Shown here piece by piece: positions 59,475 through 64,000 of a stretch of 64,000 nucleotides of DNA. The stretch's first letter is position 1. Every line of letters begins with the position of its first letter. The stretch comes from Paraphaeosphaeria minitans (taxonomy: Eukaryota; Ascomycota; Dothideomycetes; Pleosporales; Didymosphaeriaceae), in the NCBI GenBank assembly GCA_015832175.1, contig WJXW01000011.1, forward strand, positions 1,178,001 to 1,242,000, in the 5' to 3' direction. The position numbers and the translations under genes are program-made. Below the pieces are notes generated by a model that saw nothing but the letters and a program-made list of their open reading frames with translations, searched no databases and was not told the DNA's origin.

Positions 59475-60399
59475 ATGAACAGCAACACGCAAAACCATCG
59501 GGACCGACGCACTGACGAGGAATCCCCGCTGCTGGGACGGCCTGGGCCTGCATCTGCAAAGCATGGGCACGCAGCCGGCCTTGGGACGAAGCTGAAGAAG
59601 CACTTTGCCGCCGATGTGACCAAGGACTGGGCCGACCTCGTCTTGCTGTTTTGCTATGTGATCACGGGGCTGCTCGACAGCTCGGCCGTCTTCATCTGGG
59701 GCTCCTTTGTGAGCATGCAGACTGGTGAGCTACACCATGCCTCGTGGTGGCCGATTGCGCTGTCCCAACGCCCTGCCTTTCAACCGCTCTTCTGGCGACT
59801 TCTGACCACGATCACTAGGCAACACGGTGTACCTGGGTCTCGGACTCGTCGCCCCCTCGGAAGGCATCCGCTGGATCAAAGCACTCACCTCCATTGCCTC
59901 GTTCTGCGTCGGCTCCTTCTTCTTCGCACGCTTCCACCGCCTCCTCTCGCCCCGCAAGCGCTGGGTCCTCGTCGCCTCGTACACGCTCCAGTTGCTGCTG
60001 ATCGTCCTCGCCGCTCTCGTTGTCACCTACGGCCGCAATGAGTTCGACGGCGAGGATCATCTGCACTGGCAGGTCCTCGTGCCGCTCGCCGCCGTCGCGT
60101 TTCAATCCAGCGGCCAGGCCGTCACATCGAGAGTGCTCCAATACGGCGGCCTGACCACCGTGGTGCTCACAAGCAACTACTGCGACCTCTTCTCCGACCC
60201 GAAGCTGATCGCGGCGAGTAACGTGGAGAGGAACAGGAGGGTGGCTGCGCCCATATTGCTGCTCATCGGCGCCATGCTCGGTGGCTTTTGGGCCCACAGC
60301 TCCGTTGGGCTCGCCGGCGCACTATGGACCGCTGCTGCACTAAAGGCCACCGCCGTGCTGGCTTGGATCTTCTGGAGCGCCGACTCTGACGACGCATAG
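59475..60399 (+). CDS. DUF1275 (YoaK-like) membrane protein
   Basis: Exons 59,475-59,724 and 59,819-60,399, with a 94-bp intron (GTGAGC..CTAG) that joins ACT-G to GC and gives QTGNTVYLGLG. The product is 276 aa. The N-terminal 40 residues are polar with a SPLLGRP motif. About six hydrophobic helices follow, starting near residue 50, with the conserved first-helix region YVITGLLDS and the FVSMQTGNT-Y loop that define the DUF1275/YoaK family. The later motif FQSSGQAVTSR is also conserved. Family members are membrane proteins of unknown biochemical role. Divergently transcribed from the oxalate decarboxylase gene. Confidence 0.9.
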
Positions 60400-61294
60400 C
60401 GTTCGAGAGAGTCTGATGCGGTGCCTGAAGGCTGATCTTATAGCTGTCGCGTCTCACTGAGATGCGTGGCCATGTACAAATAACGCTTCTTGTTTACATG
60501 CTAGCCCCCTTCGGAACAGGCTGGCAGGCCTACCACCAATTGACATTTTGGCGCTGCGTAGAGGGAGAACAGGTCGGGGCTAAAGAACCCTAGGGACGGT
60601 GTAGCGCCGCACTGCTTGTAAATAAGAAAAAGGGTTGGAGAAGATGCGAAGTAAAAGGTGAACACCAAAAGACTTCGTAATTGTCGAATATATAGATGGC
60701 GGCAGAAATAGCGCATCAAATCAATGTTGGTCAAGTAAAACTCCACCCGTTCACCAGCTACTCCCTGATCGTCAAACCCCCCCTTCTTGCGGCATGGAGC
60801 TGGCGGGGAAGATTGACAGGAGTTCCCCTTCCCCGTTTTGCTCCCAACGCAACTGATGGCGATACACGATACCATGGACATTGAGAGATGGTTTGAATAT
60901 GAATTTTGATCAAGCGCACTATTGCTCGAGATACATACAAGACACAGCTAGCCAGCGCCGTCTGAAATTCGTCCACTTGCAGGAAATTACGACAATATGC
61001 TGATGCTCAGCGCTGCAAGGCCCAAGACATGCAAAATCGCCTGATCATATCGTACGCAGATAAATACAATGCCGATGCGACTGCGCTGGAATACACGTCT
61101 GTTCCGTAACGCCGGGTTTCCAAAAAGCAAATGCCACATGCGACGTGAATAAGCGGTTTCGCTGTTGCCGTACTCCAACCCTCGCATCACAAACTGCCTG
61201 TGCCACAAGTACGAGAACGATGTGCATAGAGAATGCCTGCATCCTCCATCAATCGTCGCATCTGGACATCGTAGCACTTCCAACTGGTGCGTTC
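60400..61294. other. Intergenic stretch between converging genes, nothing recognised
   Basis: This stretch holds the 3' ends of the DUF1275 gene (+) and the Asx-homology gene (-). ORFs at 60,501-61,313 on both strands are short, mutually overlapping and without motifs. Confidence 0.45.
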
Positions 61295-62235
61295 TCAGTT
61301 CTGACCCCACCACAGCTCAGCCTCTCGCTCCTTCCACTCGTCAAAGGCACCGGCAGCGCGATCTTTGATGGCCTGCTCAGCAGACGTCTGCCAGGTCTTG
61401 CCGAGATGGCCATTTGCAAGATCCTCCTTGAACTTGGCCACGTCGGTGCGGAACAGGTTGAAGTTGAGGCTGACTTCTCTAGGGCGGGCGTCCTCGGCAG
61501 CGGTACCAGCACCTAAAGCACAGATACAAAGTCAGTGTGCATCAAGGCAGGATGCGAAAATCTCAGCTAAGCGAGCAGTCTTTTCTTCTGCAAGAAAGAC
61601 ACATCCACTTTGCACCCTGGGGTTTACTCACCAAGGTTATTGGCGAGCTTGAGGTTGATTGAGTTGAGCGGGAGTAGATTGAGGATGTCGAGCTTCTGCT
61701 CCGAGGTGAGGCAGGTCCAAGCGTGGGCCTTGAGAAGCATGTGGAAGAGATCGGTCTTCTTGAGACGGCTGTTGGCGTTGGTGGTGATGTAGACGGGCTC
61801 GAACACCCTGCTTCCGAACTTGCGAGCCGTCGTGGTGGCCGGCTTTGGTGGCGAAGCAAGGGTTTCGAAGCGCTCAGGAGCCTTCCGAGCGCGACCGCTC
61901 GAGCGGGTGCCGACACGAGGTGCGGCCTTCTGCGCAGGTTTTCGAACAGCTTTTGGGACAGGCTTCGCATCAGCGCTCGCAGTCTCCTTCTTGACGCGCT
62001 TGGCTGAGGTCATAGTATCCTGACGGTGTTCAGACTCGGCGTGAGCGCGCTTCTTGCTTCCGATAGAGGTGTACGAGGCAATTGAGACAGAAGGGAAAGG
62101 GGCACCGGTACCGTTGAACGCGGAGGCAGACTCAGTGTCAATAGCTGGGGTCGCAGCCGGGGTGGCAACGGCGGGAAGAAGTGTGCGGATGGGCTCAGCC
62201 GGAGACAGAGGAGAAGAGTCGATCTTGTCAGACAT
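61295..62235 (-). CDS. Asx homology domain (ASXH/DEUBAD-like) nuclear protein
   Basis: Exons 61,632-62,235 and 61,295-61,512, with a 119-bp intron (GTGAGT..TTTAG) in phase 1. The product is 273 aa. The first 130 residues are Ala/Pro/Ser/Lys-rich and disordered, with basic clusters (SKKRAH, AKRVKKE) suiting nuclear import. From about residue 155 to the end the sequence fits the Asx homology domain: LLKAHAWTCLTSEQKLDILN, a LLP turn, FRTDVAKFKEDLANGHL, a Trp, and AAGAFDEWKE near the C-terminus. In animals this domain of ASXL proteins partners with a BAP1-type deubiquitinase. Fungal members are poorly studied. A chromatin-linked role is inference from the family. Confidence 0.85.
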
Positions 62236-63081
62236 GTTTGCTGACTTGTGTTTGATTGGTGTAGTTTCAAGGGATTGCTGAGTTTGAGTTGAAGAAATTG
62301 AAGCAGTGTTTTGTGTGAAAGCGTCGTGATACGATTCGAGCGGAAATTGAGGTTTGAGGGAGGTTTGAGGGACGGTTCCTTGACAGTTGGAGGCCTATAT
62401 GTGTAAGTTTGCGACTGAAAAGCGTGCGCCAAGTCGTAGGTATTGTGCGCATCCGTGTTACAGCTATTGTCGAGTGAAGGCTTGAATATGCACAACAGGA
62501 ACGTGGGAAAGAACCCCATCGTAGACTTGCTGGGCGCCAGATCAGAGGGCACGGGTGAAAGTGAACGACTGAGTTGAGACGTGTAGCATTCCTCAATGGA
62601 TGGACAATAGCAGGTAGAGTGTGCAATTGAACAAGCTGAGCTAAGGTGTTCCACTGTAGAGGAAGAAAGGCGAAGTTGGGATGTGGGTCTTGACACGGAG
62701 GTTCGACAGAAGATTGAAAGCACACACCGTACAGGAAGAAACAGGGTGGCCGAAGCAGGTGCCCAGCATCTTTCCCGAGCTGTGCCGCGGATGTGGCAAC
62801 GAAGACAGGACAGCAGGGACGAAGCTGATGAGAGCTATATATTAGCTTCAAAAAGGCACTCGTGGGACAGGGGACGACAGGTTGCCATGTCTTGACTCGA
62901 AGACTAGGTGTGACGTGCTGGTGTGTAGTTCTCGATGAATACCTATTTACTGTCTCGAGGAATGCTGGGCGGCCCGTGCATGCGAGCGAGTCTGAAGCGC
63001 GTGTGCATAGGCATAGATAATGTGTATATACTATAGATGGACGTGTTGCAGATGGAATTGCATATGGACAAATATGTGAAT

Positions 63082-63156
63082 AGATGATATGTGTGTAGAT
63101 GATATGTGTGTAGATGATATGTGTGTAGATGATATGTGTGTAGATGATATGTGTGT
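63082..63156 (+). repeat. 15-bp minisatellite, five copies
   Basis: Five head-to-tail copies of AGATGATATGTGTGT, followed by degenerate GT/AGAT-rich derivatives up to about 63,250. Confidence 0.92.
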
Positions 63157-63320
63157 AGATAGATGCATGTAGATAGACATGCGTATGAATAGATATGCGT
63201 GTAGTTGGACATGCGTGTAGGTGATGTGTGCATAGATGATATGTGTGTGTGTGCATGGATGATACATTTCACCCTGGGACCCTGGAGCTTCGCAGCCACG
63301 CCGACGCTGCACACTGCACA

Positions 63321-63376
63321 CCACACACCACACACCACACACCACACACCACACACCACACACCACACACCACACA
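63321..63376 (+). repeat. 7-bp satellite (CCACACA), eight copies
   Basis: A perfect run of CCACACA units, 130 bp upstream of the SEC22 start. No telomeric TTAGGG is present. Confidence 0.92.
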
Positions 63377-63508
63377 CCGCACACCCGACACGTAGCCTCT
63401 CTGCAGCACGCTTTCGCCGCTTCTTAGGCCGCCGCCACCATCTTCTTACTTTCCAGCTGACATCGGTTCAATCCCCATAGAAACTCGCCGGAGCGGTGCG
63501 CCTCCACA

Positions 63509-64000
63509 ATGATTGAGCACACGGTGGTGTCGCGCCTCGAGGGCAGTACGTCACAGCCCAGCAAAAAAGTCGCGCATGCAGGACCACACTGACGGCGATG
63601 GCAGGCCTGGTACTCTGCGCGTCGCTCGAGACCAGAGAGGTAGGCACTTCCTGCTTCCCATGGATGCTTCCACGCCGCCTACGCCGCTCACGCTTACGCC
63701 CACGCTCACGCATCTCAGCTAGACGCAGAACTGAACGACGTTATTAACAAGGCCAAGCTCGTCCAGCGCCGCCTGGATCGCAATTCCGAGCCCCAGGGCA
63801 GCATCGAGAGCGGCAAATACACATACCAGTACGCCGTCGTGCCCCCTCGCCGTGCGCGCCCCCCGGAGACGCTGCTGACCCGCCGCCCACAGCTACTCGA
63901 TAAACGACCGCGGCGACCTCGCCTTCCTCTGCATCTGCAATCGCGCCTACCCCCGCAAGCTCGCCTTCACGTACCTTTCCGACCTGCAGACTGAGTTCGA
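63509..64000 (+). CDS. SEC22: SEC22 R-SNARE, 5' part (continues past right edge)
   Basis: Exons 63,509-63,545, 63,605-63,639, 63,719-63,828 and 63,893 to beyond 64,000. The introns are 58, 79 and 64 bp with GT..AG ends. The translation opens MIEHTVVSRLEG, then SLVLCASLETRE, LDAELND, and a longin-domain core ESGKYTYHYSINDRGDLAF followed by YPRKLAFTYLSDLQTEF. This is the conserved N-terminal longin domain of Sec22, which controls packaging and folding of the SNARE. The SNARE helix and C-terminal anchor lie outside the window. Sec22 works in vesicle fusion between the ER and Golgi in both directions. The acceptor for exon 3 was chosen at 63,718, because the next AG gives a stop. Confidence 0.93.

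Larger units (their letters stand above)
62236..63508. promoter_or_regulatory. Divergent intergenic region, ASXH gene / SEC22, with simple repeats
   Basis: 1.27 kb between two outward-facing start codons. It contains a 15-bp minisatellite (63,082-63,156) and a 7-bp satellite (about 63,321-63,376). The 329-codon minus-strand frame across this stretch (62,267-63,256) is made by the repeat and lacks gene features. Confidence 0.5.

Noticed and set aside
62267..63256. 329-codon minus-strand open frame, rich in His, Tyr, Thr and Ile
   Set aside because: It is produced by the 15-bp minisatellite (multiple of three) and lies in a promoter region. It has no domain, and its composition is that of a translated repeat.
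63321..63376. CCACACA run as telomeric repeat
   Set aside because: The unit is not TTAGGG-like, the run is short and internal, and genes continue on both sides.
1..64000. CRISPR arrays, bacterial operons, ribosome-binding sites
   Set aside because: Introns, eukaryotic gene families and retrotransposons show this is a fungal nuclear genome. Direct repeats present are LTRs or minisatellites without spacer structure.

Overview
The window looks like part of a filamentous ascomycete genome. Short spliceosomal introns of 42-119 bp with GT..AG ends, pyrimidine-rich leaders and fungal gene families support this. The genome is sharply split into AT-rich, repeat-induced-point-mutation (RIP)-type transposon blocks and GC-balanced gene blocks. 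The secreted-protease and oxalate-decarboxylase gene set and the two-compartment layout would fit a Dothideomycete (Mycosphaerellales-like), but that placement is inference.

Bases 1-36,657 are a nested stack of dead LTR retrotransposons. CpA/TpG is strongly depleted and TpA enriched, while CpG is largely kept. Target-site duplications (TSDs), LTR pairs and priming sites let the stack be read as layers. An unknown LTR element (LTR 1,556-1,793) sits in a minus-strand Ty1/copia element (to 7,415). That element sits in a plus-strand Ty3/gypsy chromovirus 'G1' (to 13,351), which sits in a second chromovirus copy 'G4' (fragment to 13,881). A minus-strand chromovirus 'G3' spans 13,882-34,842. It is interrupted by a full copia element (14,646-21,888, TSD TAATT), a solo LTR (25,696-25,911) and a full chromovirus 'G2' (26,740-33,715), which itself carries two solo LTRs. 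A further element (34,843-36,657, minus strand) and a fresh solo LTR (36,865-37,066) close the block.

Bases 37,072-41,543 are a small gene island: a CCCH zinc-finger/SR-rich protein (+) and a 7-exon MFS sugar transporter (-) with one in-frame TAG. A broken gene remnant of unknown function lies beside the transporter.

Bases 41,544-51,116 are a second transposon block. It is a roughly 2.9 kb PIF/Harbinger DNA transposon (3-bp TSD TAA, inverted ends GGGCCTGTTCGGT) with transposase and Myb/SANT-like genes. A 6,663-bp chromovirus is inserted in it (LTRs 41,818-42,240 and 48,058-48,480, TSD CTATA).

Bases 51,120-64,000 are gene-bearing: a decayed C2H2 gene, an actinobacterial-type alpha-lytic/streptogrisin serine protease, an oxalate decarboxylase, a DUF1275 (YoaK-like) membrane protein divergent from it, an Asx-homology-domain nuclear protein, and the 5' part of the SNARE gene SEC22, which runs off the right edge. 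The protease and oxalate decarboxylase are both predicted secreted proteins and lie tail to tail.

The most unusual signal is that both chromovirus families carry an extra gene convergent (antisense) to pol, between the chromodomain and the 3' LTR. Each encodes a cysteine cluster resembling a binuclear zinc module. No tRNA, rRNA or CRISPR was recognised.
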